Source: a virus. Taken from it: a stretch of DNA of 21,940 bases. The first letter of the stretch is position 1. The number at the start of each line of letters is the position of its first letter. The DNA is taken from positions 1-21,940 of IMG/VR virus record IMGVR_UViG_3300010300_000131. The stretch is one strand, 5' to 3'. Under the pieces are notes generated by a model that saw only the letters and a list, made by a program, of their open reading frames with translations, was not told where the DNA came from and searched no databases. This document shows, one piece after another, positions 1 through 8,570 of this stretch. Made by a program: the position numbers and the translations under genes.

Positions 1-1259
1 AACAAAATGGTTATGATGTCCACAGCACCTGATGCCGTGCTCAGTGTGTTGGTGCCTCCTGCAAAAATCATTCTGTTGGCACTGTCTGTGCCATCTGTGA
101 ATGTTCTGTTACCTGTGTTGTCCTGTTCCAAAATCAGTGTGACACTTTGTCCATTTGCCGGATCTGTGAATCCTGTAAATGTGACACTTTCTGTAAGAAT
201 CAATCTCTGTATGTTGCCATCTCTCACATCCACATTGACAGAACCAGCACTGTCTGTGGTTATGGTGTTGATGGTTTCTGTGTAACCCTCTAGATTTGGA
301 TTTATGAATGATTGAAAATTGCAATTCACTGTTTGGTTAAGAGGATTTCTTAAACCAATGTTTTTGCCCAAACCACTATCAAAACCAATGGAAATGTTGT
401 CACCTTCTGCTAGGTTAAATGTGGGTGGTGCCCAACTCAATGTGCCTGCTCCATCCGATGTCAACACATAATCTGGTGAAGGGGAATCACTAAGAGGAAA
501 TCTGTATGATGGCACAAAAACGCTTCCTGTATTGTATGTGCCAAACACAATGGCATTTTCTTCTTGAGTTTGATCTTGACTCACTGCCAATTGTATGTCT
601 TTGTATCTGCCTGATGTGATCCTTAAACCCGGAATGTTTGAATTGTCCAATTGAATACCATGACCATTATTTCCTCCACTGTCTGGGTCAGTTTTACTAG
701 AAATTGAAATACCATGTTCATACAAACGGATCTGAGGTTTATCTGGGTTATAATCGTTTAAAAGTGTGAGCACTCCACCGTGGTTAATGATTTCCACTTC
801 AGAATTTACTGGTGCATTGGGATCATCAGCACTGTCTGGGCCTGTGGGTGTGAATTCCAAACCAACTTCTTTGGTCAGTTTCATCTTCAATCCTGCAAAT
901 TCGGCACTGTCTGCATCATCCACAAAACTGAATCCGTTCACATTCAAATCTTCTGTGAGTGGATTGCCCAAACCACTTGCTGTGGATGAAATGATCACAC
1001 CACCTGTGGAATCTTGATCCACTGTGATGTTGTCACCTGCTGAAATGTTCAACAATTGATAATTGGTGCCTGGTTTTATGGTGCCTGATACGGAATCATA
1101 CACCAACACATCACCATTTTGTATGCCTGATGTGTCCACAAAGTTAACAATATCGTTAACTGCGTCACTCATGGTTTTGAGTTCTGGTCTGCTCTGTGCA
1201 ATTGAATTGTTGTCTGAAGCAAATGCGTTGGAATCTGGTTTGTTAATTGGCCATGCCAT
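1..1259 (-). CDS. Tail fibre protein, 3' end outside window
   Basis: The frame is open from an ATG at 1259 to the left window edge (about 419 residues seen), so the C-terminus is missing. The start shares one base with the preceding stop (TAATG) and has GAGG about 8 bases upstream. The N-terminus (MAWPINKPDS, then a helix ending VNDIV) matches that of the fibre at 18943-19617, and is followed by a DVLVYDSVSG segment also seen in other fibres here. The middle is beta-rich and repetitive (GDNI, GNNGHGIQL). The last 80 residues seen (ANGQS, TGNRTF, DSANRM, FAGGT, LSTASGA) are paralogous to the C-terminal module of the protein at 21043-21940. By that comparison only about 15 residues lie beyond the edge. 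Likely a trimeric host-contact fibre; the receptor is unknown. Confidence 0.85.
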   Translation of the reverse strand, partial: MAWPINKPDSNAFASDNNSIAQSRPELKTMSDAVNDIVNFVDTSGIQNGDVLVYDSVSGTIKPGTNYQLLNISAGDNITVDQDSTGGVIISSTASGLGNPLTEDLNVNGFSFVDDADSAEFAGLKMKLTKEVGLEFTPTGPDSADDPNAPVNSEVEIINHGGVLTLLNDYNPDKPQIRLYEHGISISSKTDPDSGGNNGHGIQLDNSNIPGLRITSGRYKDIQLAVSQDQTQEENAIVFGTYNTGSVFVPSYRFPLSDSPSPDYVLTSDGAGTLSWAPPTFNLAEGDNISIGFDSGLGKNIGLRNPLNQTVNCNFQSFINPNLEGYTETINTITTDSAGSVNVDVRDGNIQRLILTESVTFTGFTDPANGQSVTLILEQDNTGNRTFTDGTDSANRMIFAGGTNTLSTASGAVDIITIL

Positions 1260-2014
1260 TAGGTTATCCTCTGTGTGTTGCCATCAGCATCTGTTTTGTA
1301 ACTGATGAATTTCTGCATCATGATATCAACCGTACAATCTATTCTTGTGCGTTTGCCATATGCATCTATGTTGAAAATATTTAACACAGGAGGGTCTGCC
1401 TGTTTGTCCACAAAGATAACTGGCACATCTGTGGCACCTGCTGTGTCTGCCAAATCAGCAATGAGTGGTTGCACCATGATGCTTTTGATGTTCACAGTTT
1501 CTGTGGTGTTGAGATCCAATTGTCTTGCTCCCACTGAACCCGCCAGTGTGCTGGTGTCTAGATTGGAAATGGTTTGCAGTTCTGTGAATGTGTCCACACC
1601 TGCCGCAAAACGCTGAAATGCAAGATCTTCTGGTGCACCTGCACTGTCTTTGCTGATGTTGAATTGAAATTGAAAATACCTGCCTGTGATGGTGTTGATG
1701 AATGCTGTGTTGGGTGTGATCACCAGTGTGCTGGCACTGTCTATTGCACCACCTGTGGAATCTACGGTATCGCCATAATACACAGTGGTTGTAATAGGTG
1801 CTGTTGCTGTGCAATCAATCACCGGAGTAACTGTGTCGCGTATGCCCAGATCCTGTATGGGTGATGTGAATTGCAGTGTGCTGGCACTGGTGCCATTCCA
1901 TGTGTTAAAATTGTCCCATGTGTAACCTGCACTGTCTTCTGTGCCTGCCCATGTTTCTTGTCCCAGTGTTCTGTATTCATTTGCTGATTGATCGTAAAAT
2001 CCTGTGCCCGGCAT
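1259..2014 (-). CDS. Tail appendage/fibre-associated protein (unknown family)
   Basis: 251 residues directly downstream of the J-like tip gene, with GGAG in the end of that gene serving its ATG. No enzyme motif is visible. The protein is Thr/Asp/Ser-rich and beta-prone. An early aromatic segment (YTWDNFNTW, about residues 31-39) resembles a WDEMGTW stretch near the N-terminus of the appendage protein at 17490-18449, suggesting a shared fold or docking element. It carries two exact DSAG tetrapeptides and ends with a DADGN turn. Position after the central tip protein argues for a virion tail-tip or fibre component. I do not recognise the family. Confidence 0.75.
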   Translation of the reverse strand: MPGTGFYDQSANEYRTLGQETWAGTEDSAGYTWDNFNTWNGTSASTLQFTSPIQDLGIRDTVTPVIDCTATAPITTTVYYGDTVDSTGGAIDSASTLVITPNTAFINTITGRYFQFQFNISKDSAGAPEDLAFQRFAAGVDTFTELQTISNLDTSTLAGSVGARQLDLNTTETVNIKSIMVQPLIADLADTAGATDVPVIFVDKQADPPVLNIFNIDAYGKRTRIDCTVDIMMQKFISYKTDADGNTQRIT

Positions 2015-2015
2015 G

Positions 2016-4691
2016 CTATAACTCCAATGGTGTTATGCCTGGAGGAAGTTGTGGTCCAAAATTTCCCGGCATTTTGAATATGTATAAATTTCTTGCCAAC
2101 CAATTCACATAACTGCTCAAGGTCATGCCTTCATCTGTCAGTGTGCCATTGTACCAATAACTTCTGTAGTAAGGTGTGTTGTAGTAGAAACCACCCTGTA
2201 GATTCATGCCCAATTTGCTGTTGATGTTGTATTCAAACTGTCCTATTGTGGCAATCACTCTGATGGCAAGATAGGTTGGATTGTGAATGAACATGTCATA
2301 TTCTGCTCCCAATACACCTGCTCTCAACACATTGCCCTGTGATGTTTGTATATAATTCTGTGTGAGTGCATAAGGACCCACCTGACTGTTTTGATCAGCG
2401 GCATTCTCAATGGATTTCCAATTGATCACATCTTCTTTGATCAAGGTTTGTGCAGTTGAATTTGGATTTAGATAATATCTTATTCGGTATGTTTCAAAAC
2501 TGGCAATGGGTTTGGCAAATCTCAATTTTATTTTCATGAAATTGTCCAAAGTTTGTCCACCCAAAGTGTATCTGTTTGGATTTTGCACACCCCCGATCAC
2601 TTCTGCTGTTCCCCCTGTGGTTGCTAGACCTTGTTGATTAGCGGCACTCAGAGTGGTGTTGCCTGAACTGTCTTGATAGTATTCTGGCGCAATTCTCATC
2701 AGCGGCATATACTCATTGATTTGTAGTATTTTCTGCACACTGTCATCTTGTCCCAATGCAGGTGCAAATTTGTATTCTGTCATTGGAGTCAAATTGCCAT
2801 ATCTGCCTGCATAAGTTTTTTGATTGTAGGTGATGGTTCTGCCCGTGGTAATTTCTGTTTCAGGCACAATGAATTGATTACAATTTAAATCTGGTCTTTT
2901 GGGTTCTGGTAATTTTGGTCCTGGATCTGGATCATCTGGATCCTGTGGTGTGTTGCCAGGAGGAAATGTGCCTGGATTATCTTTTGGATTGGTTGGCGCT
3001 TTGGGTTGTGGATCTGGTTCGCTTGGTAAAAAGATTGGAGGATCAACCTCTATCTGTGCACCGGACACAAATGGATACACAGTGGCATCATGTTCCACTG
3101 CATCTATCTGCACATTCAATTCACCAGTGATCTGCACACTGATCACTCTGAATGTGACCTGATTCAATTGCAAAACAGGATCTGTTAATCTAATGATATC
3201 ACCTGGTATAATGTCAATCAATTCGGGTGTGGTTCTAAAAGACACTGTGCGTTGTGCCCTTGATTTCTTATAGATCATTCTTGCAAGATCTCTTGCAATT
3301 GCAGGATTGGTCAATGTTGGAAAATTAAATTCTCCAATCAATTCCTCTCCATCAGTGTAGAAAACTGTGGTTGGATCATTGTCTGTGCCTGTGCTCACAA
3401 TGTCATCTTGATCTGAATACACCACCTGTTGATTGGTAAAAGATTTACCTGGATCCACATAGTTCACAATCACTTTGTTGTATTTGGTGCCTTTGGTTTC
3501 TCCACTCAGTGTGATTGGACCCACAAATTCATTGCTGTCCACATCATATGCCACATTCACTGTGCTGGATGTGATATCTGTGGCATTACCACCATCTTCC
3601 ACAATCAATTTGTATCTGCCATCCACATAAGGCAACAGTGCTCTACAACCTGCCACTAATTCTTTAACATTATCAATCAGTGTTGAACCTGTGTTAATCA
3701 CAGCATTCATGGTCATTGCTTTGCCTGTTTGTGTGTCTGAATATGTGACTGTTTGATCAAATTTTTCTGCGGCAATTCTAAAACTTTCTGCATCTATTTC
3801 ATCGTTGGATAATCCACATCCGTATCTGGTGTTTCGCATGTAATCCAATAGACAGTTTGCTGGATTGATACCTGCAAACATTTTGGTTGAAGCACTCACT
3901 TCATCTGCTTGTTGTGTGTATGATCCTGATGTGATGCTGTATGAATCTGTTAGATCTTTTGAACCTGGAGTTAACACACTGGTTGATCTTAAATCCATAA
4001 CTTTTCTGCCTTGCACATGGAATATAACCTGTGGAATACCTCCTGAAAAAACTCTGTTGGTTGATGTGTCAAATGAAAATCTAAATGCCGCATAACACAG
4101 TCCTGTGCCTGTTCTCACTTTGGAATTCCATGTGCCTGCACCCCCACCTGTGTTGAACACAGCACTGGGTTCTGGTTTATTGGGATCACCTGTGTATATT
4201 TCAAAATCAACTAGATCTTTGTAGATACCTGCATTGATTTTGTTGATGCTTTGTGCCGCTGTTCTTCCAGAATCTGTGGTTTGAAAATTGTTTGTGGTTT
4301 TGCCACTGTAGGTAACATCAGCAGGTGTGACCACACGATCATCTATCTTCATCTGTCTAATTCTGTTGATGGGTCCTTCGCATATGGCATATATCACAAA
4401 AAGATATTTGTTGTCAGTGCCATTGGTTTCCGCATGCACCACTGCACCTCCCACTTCTCTTTCACCGTACACCACAGGAATAGGCACATTGGTTCCTGAT
4501 TTGGTTAATTTTACACCATCCGCAACCTGTCCAGGATCAATATCCTGCTGTGGTGCACCAAAAGGTGTGAGCACAAAGTTGAAGGCATCCCCCACAAATG
4601 ATCCAATCTTTTTGACCACATCGGTGAATCCGTCAATGACTTTATCAACGAATTTTTTAACTTTGTCTCTAAATTTTGAAAACCAACCCAT
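2016..4691 (-). CDS. Central tail tip protein, lambda J-like
   Basis: 891 residues. The first about 550 residues resemble the lambda J / TipJ tail tip family: a short helical start, then a beta-rich hub with GVKLTKSGTNVPIPVVYG and GGAVVHAETNG, a VIYAICEGPI segment, and a later region with VSFRTTPELIDIIPGDIIRL typical of the hub. This protein forms the distal tail tip and contacts the host cell. A Pro/Asp-rich linker (about residues 545-602, encoded at 2885-3055) separates the hub from a C-terminal region of about 290 residues, rich in Tyr and Asn, that I do not recognise and that could bind the receptor. Order after tape measure and two tip proteins matches lambda H-M-L-(K-I)-J, without K or I. 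It starts in a TAATG overlap with the upstream gene. Confidence 0.88.
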   Translation of the reverse strand: MGWFSKFRDKVKKFVDKVIDGFTDVVKKIGSFVGDAFNFVLTPFGAPQQDIDPGQVADGVKLTKSGTNVPIPVVYGEREVGGAVVHAETNGTDNKYLFVIYAICEGPINRIRQMKIDDRVVTPADVTYSGKTTNNFQTTDSGRTAAQSINKINAGIYKDLVDFEIYTGDPNKPEPSAVFNTGGGAGTWNSKVRTGTGLCYAAFRFSFDTSTNRVFSGGIPQVIFHVQGRKVMDLRSTSVLTPGSKDLTDSYSITSGSYTQQADEVSASTKMFAGINPANCLLDYMRNTRYGCGLSNDEIDAESFRIAAEKFDQTVTYSDTQTGKAMTMNAVINTGSTLIDNVKELVAGCRALLPYVDGRYKLIVEDGGNATDITSSTVNVAYDVDSNEFVGPITLSGETKGTKYNKVIVNYVDPGKSFTNQQVVYSDQDDIVSTGTDNDPTTVFYTDGEELIGEFNFPTLTNPAIARDLARMIYKKSRAQRTVSFRTTPELIDIIPGDIIRLTDPVLQLNQVTFRVISVQITGELNVQIDAVEHDATVYPFVSGAQIEVDPPIFLPSEPDPQPKAPTNPKDNPGTFPPGNTPQDPDDPDPGPKLPEPKRPDLNCNQFIVPETEITTGRTITYNQKTYAGRYGNLTPMTEYKFAPALGQDDSVQKILQINEYMPLMRIAPEYYQDSSGNTTLSAANQQGLATTGGTAEVIGGVQNPNRYTLGGQTLDNFMKIKLRFAKPIASFETYRIRYYLNPNSTAQTLIKEDVINWKSIENAADQNSQVGPYALTQNYIQTSQGNVLRAGVLGAEYDMFIHNPTYLAIRVIATIGQFEYNINSKLGMNLQGGFYYNTPYYRSYWYNGTLTDEGMTLSSYVNWLARNLYIFKMPGNFGPQLPPGITPLEL

Positions 4692-5278
4692 TATGTTTTA
4701 ATTCCCCATTTAATATCTTCCACTGCCTTGTCAGCATACTGCATAAAATTTTCATATGATTCTCCTCTGCCTCTGCTGAAACCTTGTGGATTTGTTTTTC
4801 TACTGTTGACTTTTCTAAAATTTGCAAACTGACTGGCAATTTCTAGAGTGATGGTTGCTGAATCTTGATTGTTGTTCAATTGATAACCACTCACCTTGCC
4901 CTTGAAAACAATGTAACTGCCATCACCCGCAGAATCTTCAAACAGTATGTTGTTGCTGGTGTTGATGAAACATCTTTTGATGGTAACTGATTTGTTGATC
5001 TGTCCTGACACAGCATAATCTGTGATTGCATTGGTGGCAATAGCACTGAACACAATGTTTACTGTGCTCACTGTGAGATCTCCCACTTCCTGTGTTTCTG
5101 AAATTGAAATTAATTTGTCTGTGGCATTATACAGTTGTCCACCCACTGTTAAATTGTAAGGTGCATCTGTAAAGTATTCCACTGTGTTGTCTGATTTTGT
5201 GAGTTCCAACAACAGCACCGCAATGATGCTTTTGTTTGCCAGTGTGCTGTTCTGTGTGCTGGTTAAATCTCTGGTCAC
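4691..5278 (-). CDS. Minor tail tip protein, gpL/DUF2163-like hub component
   Basis: 195 residues. It begins with a Thr/Ser/Asn-rich segment, then KSIIAVLLLELTKSDNTVEYFTDAP, a beta strand pattern expected of lambda L-like or DUF2163-like hub proteins, which join the distal tail protein to the J-like tip. The C-terminus (SYENFMQYADKAVEDIKWG) resembles the ending of that family, where an aromatic-rich helix precedes ikWG. Both ends share a single base with neighbours (TAATG), so translation is probably coupled. No Cys cluster of the lambda L iron-sulfur type is apparent. Family assignment rests on order and on the C-terminal pattern. Confidence 0.72.
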   Translation of the reverse strand: MTRDLTSTQNSTLANKSIIAVLLLELTKSDNTVEYFTDAPYNLTVGGQLYNATDKLISISETQEVGDLTVSTVNIVFSAIATNAITDYAVSGQINKSVTIKRCFINTSNNILFEDSAGDGSYIVFKGKVSGYQLNNNQDSATITLEIASQFANFRKVNSRKTNPQGFSRGRGESYENFMQYADKAVEDIKWGIKT

Positions 5279-5925
5279 TACAACACCTCACGCACTTCGA
5301 TTGTGAAACTTACTGTGCCATCCACATTGTAATTGTATTCAAATGGTGAACTCAATGCAATCATCAAGAACGCCACATTGTCATATGCAATTGTGTGACT
5401 GGTAGTTACTGCTTCAACCAAAGGCGGAGTGAATTTTAGTGTTTTTCCTCCTGCACTGTCTCCCCCACTGCTACCAACACCTGCACAATTTTCTGTGATC
5501 ATGTATGCTTTGTTGTGATTGCTGAATGTGATCATGTCACCTGCTTTAAGTGTAAGTTCTCCTGTGTCTGTGATCACCTCAACTGATGTGGCACCTGCAT
5601 CTGCATTGGTTTGAACTTCAAGATTGACACTGCCTGTGGTTGTGCCTGAAAAATCACTGATGCCTGGCAACACCACATAAAAATCGTTTAACTGTCCTCT
5701 TAATTGTGCAAGGAATGCCTGTATTGCTTTGAAATCTGCTTGAGTGTATGCAATCATTTTCAATGAACCGGTCCATATGGTGGTTGAATTGCTCACACGC
5801 ACAGTTCTACCACTAGTTGTAGTTGTCACACTCACATTGTCCAATTGTCTAAAATTCACAGACTCAAATTTCACTGTGGTTGGTAGTGTGCTGTTGGGTC
5901 CGTTGATGTATCCTATGTTTGCCAT
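5278..5925 (-). CDS. Distal tail protein, Dit/gpM-like
   Basis: 215 residues directly after the tape measure gene, where lambda M or Dit proteins are found. The N-terminal half is a beta-sandwich type sequence (VKFESVNFRQLDNVSV, then TIWTGSLKMIAYTQADFKAIQAFLAQLRGQ), a pattern seen in tail-tip ring proteins of marine phages. A central stretch (about residues 98-175) with GATSVEVITDTGELTLKAGD, then NKAYMIT, looks like an inserted beta domain. The end returns to the first domain (NYNVDGTVSFTIEVREVL). It should form the ring linking tail tube and tip. It contains one DSAG motif inside a Gly-rich loop (SSGGDSAGGK). Confidence 0.75.
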   Translation of the reverse strand: MANIGYINGPNSTLPTTVKFESVNFRQLDNVSVTTTTSGRTVRVSNSTTIWTGSLKMIAYTQADFKAIQAFLAQLRGQLNDFYVVLPGISDFSGTTTGSVNLEVQTNADAGATSVEVITDTGELTLKAGDMITFSNHNKAYMITENCAGVGSSGGDSAGGKTLKFTPPLVEAVTTSHTIAYDNVAFLMIALSSPFEYNYNVDGTVSFTIEVREVL

Positions 5926-8072
5926 TAGTTGGTAATACCTACTCTTCCTTTCCTGTTGAGTGCTTCATTGACCACACCCACAATGGTTTGTCTTCTGTCA
6001 ATCAACACTTGATCTATGCCTTGTGAATCAATTGCATTGATTGTGAAATTGATATTTACTGATCCACCCATTGCACTGTTTGGAGTAATGGCACCGCCAT
6101 TTGCTCCCATGGTCAGTATCTCAGGACCAGATTCTCCAACAAGGTAACTTGCCCCTGGTGAAACCTGTCCACCTTTTTGTCTAGGTCCTGTGTACTGTGT
6201 GGATTTAATTTTAGCGACTTGAACCGCACCTGTTGCCGCAATCAATGCCGCTACCAAGAAATTACCGGTACTTAATGCTTTCATAACACCTTGTGCTGTG
6301 TTTATAATAGCATCTGCTATTGCTAATGCTTTTGCAATTTTAAATGCTTTTTCATTAATCTGAGCTAATTCATTAATTAACTCTCTACCCAGTGCTATCG
6401 TTAATCCTTTTTTGTTTTTGCCAAATGCTACTTCAATATCTATTTCTTTGGCCTTGCCTTGTTTAATTAATTCTATTACATCTTCTTGTTCTCTTTTTCT
6501 TCTGTCTGCTTCTGCTCTTGCGGCATTTTCTCTTATTTTTGCAATTGCTTTTTGATACTGTTCTTCGCTGATCTTGTCATTGTCTCGCAAAATTTCTAAA
6601 TTTCTATATTTTTCTTCTTCTCCTTTAATTGCTGGATCTTCAAACACAGTGCCACCAACTTCTTTAGCAATCGACGGTAATGCTTTTTCTGCCGCTTGTA
6701 AATCTTTCAGTGCTTTCTGTCTTTCCAACAGTAATCTTAATTCTTTTTCCTGTTCATCGGTCATGCCTTTCAATGCTTTTGCTTTTTGAATATAGATTTC
6801 TGCATCTATTTCATTTGCAATTGCATTTGCTTCTAAATTTACAATATTGTCTCTTAATTTTTCTGTGTATTTGCCCAGTGCCGCTTCTAATTTGTCTTGT
6901 TGTAATTGTTGTAATTTTTGAGCTGTGGTTAGTCTTCTTGATGCATCAGTGTTTGATTCTAAACCTTGATGTAAACTGTGATTAGCATCTGTTAAAGTGT
7001 TTGTGTCTTTTTCTAAAATTCCAAATTTTTGACCTAAACTTACAATTTCATCTTTGAATAACACAATACCACCTACCAACACAGTTGCCGCCGCAATCAA
7101 TGGATTCGCCATTGCCGCCGCAGTCATTATCCTAATGGCCTTGGTCACATTTGCCACGGTGACACCTAAACCTGCCATAGCAACTTTCAATGCGAATACC
7201 TGTTTGACTAAAAATCCTAATGCTAATAATTTGAAAGCAAATTTTAATAAATCCACATTGTCTTTAGCAAACAGTATTGCATTGCCTAAACTTTCACCTA
7301 TTTGATTTGCAAGATTTTCACTGCCTTCACTGGCATCTATGATTGCTCTTGTGACTTCAGTCAATGCCGCAGTTAATCCGCCTTCACCCACTTCATCTGC
7401 AAATATGGCAATTTCATCTTGTAAATTACTGAATGCACCTGTTAATGTTTGTGATTGTCTTTCAATACCACCTGCAAAATCAGTTTTACCAATTCTTTCA
7501 ATAACATCTATAATGTCCAATCCATTATTTCTAATGGTTGTGGTTGTGCCTTTGAAAATAACTTGCAGTTTGTCACCTTCTGTCTTGACCTTAATACCCA
7601 ACTGTTTAAGCATTTCAAATTCACCAGTGGTAGCATTGAATACTGCTCTAGCAACATCATCAATTCTTCTTCCCATACCAGCGGCAATATTACCCACACT
7701 GGTCATGAAGTCTATAGTTGGGTCTAAACCTGCATTTCTAAATGTAATGAATGCACTGGTTACATCTTGAAGTTGGAATGGTGTGGTTTGTGTGAAATCT
7801 TTGATTAAACGGAATGATCTAGCGGCGGCCTCTGTAGAACCCTCCACAGTTACAAGTGTTGCTCGTAGATCCTCAAATTGTCGAATGGTATTGATTAATC
7901 CTCTAACAACTGCCGCCGTACCAATGGCCACCAACGCTCCTGCCGCCGCTTTTGCTAATTTTCTAGTGTTGCCTAAACTTTTGTTTAGACCTTCTATATG
8001 ACCTTTTGCTTTGCCTAGTGCCGCACCTGTTTTATCAACGACGACGAGTTCTAGGCGTACGGTGTCCACCAT
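5925..8072 (-). CDS. Tail tape measure protein
   Basis: 715 residues, one of the longest proteins here, located after the tail assembly chaperone as in lambda-like tails. The N-terminal third resembles the TP901-type tape measure core (FEDLRATLVTVEGSTEAA, then FTQTTPFQLQDVTSAF and TGEFEMLKQLGI). Hydrophobic segments lie near residues 42-60, 275-345 and 580-625. A long Lys/Glu/Ala-rich helical or coiled-coil stretch spans about residues 370-545. The C-terminus is Gly-rich (GGQVSPGASYLVGESGPE), a motif common at tape measure ends. It sets tail length and probably enters the cell envelope during DNA delivery. ATG 8072 is supported by AAGGA about 7 bases upstream. The start lies inside the frameshifted end of the chaperone gene. 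Confidence 0.93.
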   Translation of the reverse strand: MVDTVRLELVVVDKTGAALGKAKGHIEGLNKSLGNTRKLAKAAAGALVAIGTAAVVRGLINTIRQFEDLRATLVTVEGSTEAAARSFRLIKDFTQTTPFQLQDVTSAFITFRNAGLDPTIDFMTSVGNIAAGMGRRIDDVARAVFNATTGEFEMLKQLGIKVKTEGDKLQVIFKGTTTTIRNNGLDIIDVIERIGKTDFAGGIERQSQTLTGAFSNLQDEIAIFADEVGEGGLTAALTEVTRAIIDASEGSENLANQIGESLGNAILFAKDNVDLLKFAFKLLALGFLVKQVFALKVAMAGLGVTVANVTKAIRIMTAAAMANPLIAAATVLVGGIVLFKDEIVSLGQKFGILEKDTNTLTDANHSLHQGLESNTDASRRLTTAQKLQQLQQDKLEAALGKYTEKLRDNIVNLEANAIANEIDAEIYIQKAKALKGMTDEQEKELRLLLERQKALKDLQAAEKALPSIAKEVGGTVFEDPAIKGEEEKYRNLEILRDNDKISEEQYQKAIAKIRENAARAEADRRKREQEDVIELIKQGKAKEIDIEVAFGKNKKGLTIALGRELINELAQINEKAFKIAKALAIADAIINTAQGVMKALSTGNFLVAALIAATGAVQVAKIKSTQYTGPRQKGGQVSPGASYLVGESGPEILTMGANGGAITPNSAMGGSVNINFTINAIDSQGIDQVLIDRRQTIVGVVNEALNRKGRVGITN

Positions 8073-8570
8073 GGTTCATTCCTTTTTGTTGTTGGTCATG
8101 CTGTAATTTAAAATACGAGTTCCACATCTGGATCTCTAGGACGCTGAGTTGCATGACCTCTTCTAATGACTTGCCAAGTGTTTCAGCAATCTTCATAAGA
8201 AGAATTAGCTCACCATCCTCTTTTAGTTTTTTTCCACTTCCTCCATAGCGTATTCACTGGTTGCATTATTCAATTGTGATGCAACCTTGATCAACACTTT
8301 TGGATCGGCCTGTGTCATCAATTCATTCTTGTCGAATTTTGAAAACATCTGCTTACCATCTGGTGTCAATGCTTTGGCAATGACAGATTCAACCAATGCT
8401 TCCACTGTGTCACCTTTGGTTTGCAGTTGAATTATTCTCGATTCAACCTGAAACGAATACACAGGTTTGTAATAAATGTCAGTCTTCCACTCGGGCACAG
8501 ACATTTTTAGTAGTTCACCATTCAATTTGTTTTTGAAATGGTCTTTGATGTTATTCATTACTGAACTCAT
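8035..8570 (-). CDS. Tail assembly chaperone, -1 frameshift product (GT-like)
   Basis: Joined reading frame: residues 1-115 are the chaperone at 8223-8570, then a -1 slip on A-AAA-AAC (8232-8226) opens a 63-codon extension ending with TGA at 8037-8035, for a total of about 178 residues. I translated the extension by hand: it begins LKEDGELILL, contains LGKSLEEVMQLSVLEIQMW and NSYFKLQ, and ends in a basic TPRTRRR tail. The pattern (leu-rich helix, EIxxW, YF) is that of the T part of lambda gpG-T-type chaperones. The G and GT forms normally act together, binding the tape measure and recruiting tail tube subunits. The extension overlaps the first 38 bases of the tape measure gene. Without the slip, 8073-8222 would be an unexplained gap, which supports the model. 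Confidence 0.85.
8223..8570 (-). CDS. Tail assembly chaperone, short form (G-like)
   Basis: 115 residues, alpha-helical and charged (MNNIKDHFKNKLNGELLKM, later DGKQMFSKFDKN and EEVEKN). It sits between tail tube and tape measure, where tailed phages encode the G chaperone. Its stop TAA (8225-8223) comes directly after a slippery A-run, so most ribosomes should make this form and a minority the longer GT form. The ATG overlaps the upstream stop by four bases (ATGA) and has AGAAGGAG upstream. In the family, many copies coat the tape measure before tube assembly and are absent from the finished virion. Confidence 0.85.
   Translation of the reverse strand: MSSVMNNIKDHFKNKLNGELLKMSVPEWKTDIYYKPVYSFQVESRIIQLQTKGDTVEALVESVIAKALTPDGKQMFSKFDKNELMTQADPKVLIKVASQLNNATSEYAMEEVEKN
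8226..8244 (-). promoter_or_regulatory. Programmed -1 frameshift site with internal SD-like stimulator
   Basis: On the minus strand the zero-frame codons are GAA AAA AAC TAA, giving the canonical heptamer A-AAA-AAC at 8232-8226, directly before the stop. GGAGG lies at 8244-8240, seven bases upstream of the heptamer. An upstream Shine-Dalgarno-like sequence near a slippery site stimulates -1 slipping in E. coli dnaX. I saw no strong downstream stem-loop. Confidence 0.85.

Noticed and set aside
1455-1814. Minus-strand frame of 119 codons rich in His, Gln and Cys
   Set aside because: Out-of-frame shadow inside the appendage gene 1259-2014; the unusual residues come from the repeated ACA/CAG-like words.
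7339-7770. Long plus-strand frame of 143 codons inside the tape measure gene
   Set aside because: Antisense shadow of a long helical gene; composition is explained by the tape measure codons and there is no ribosome site.
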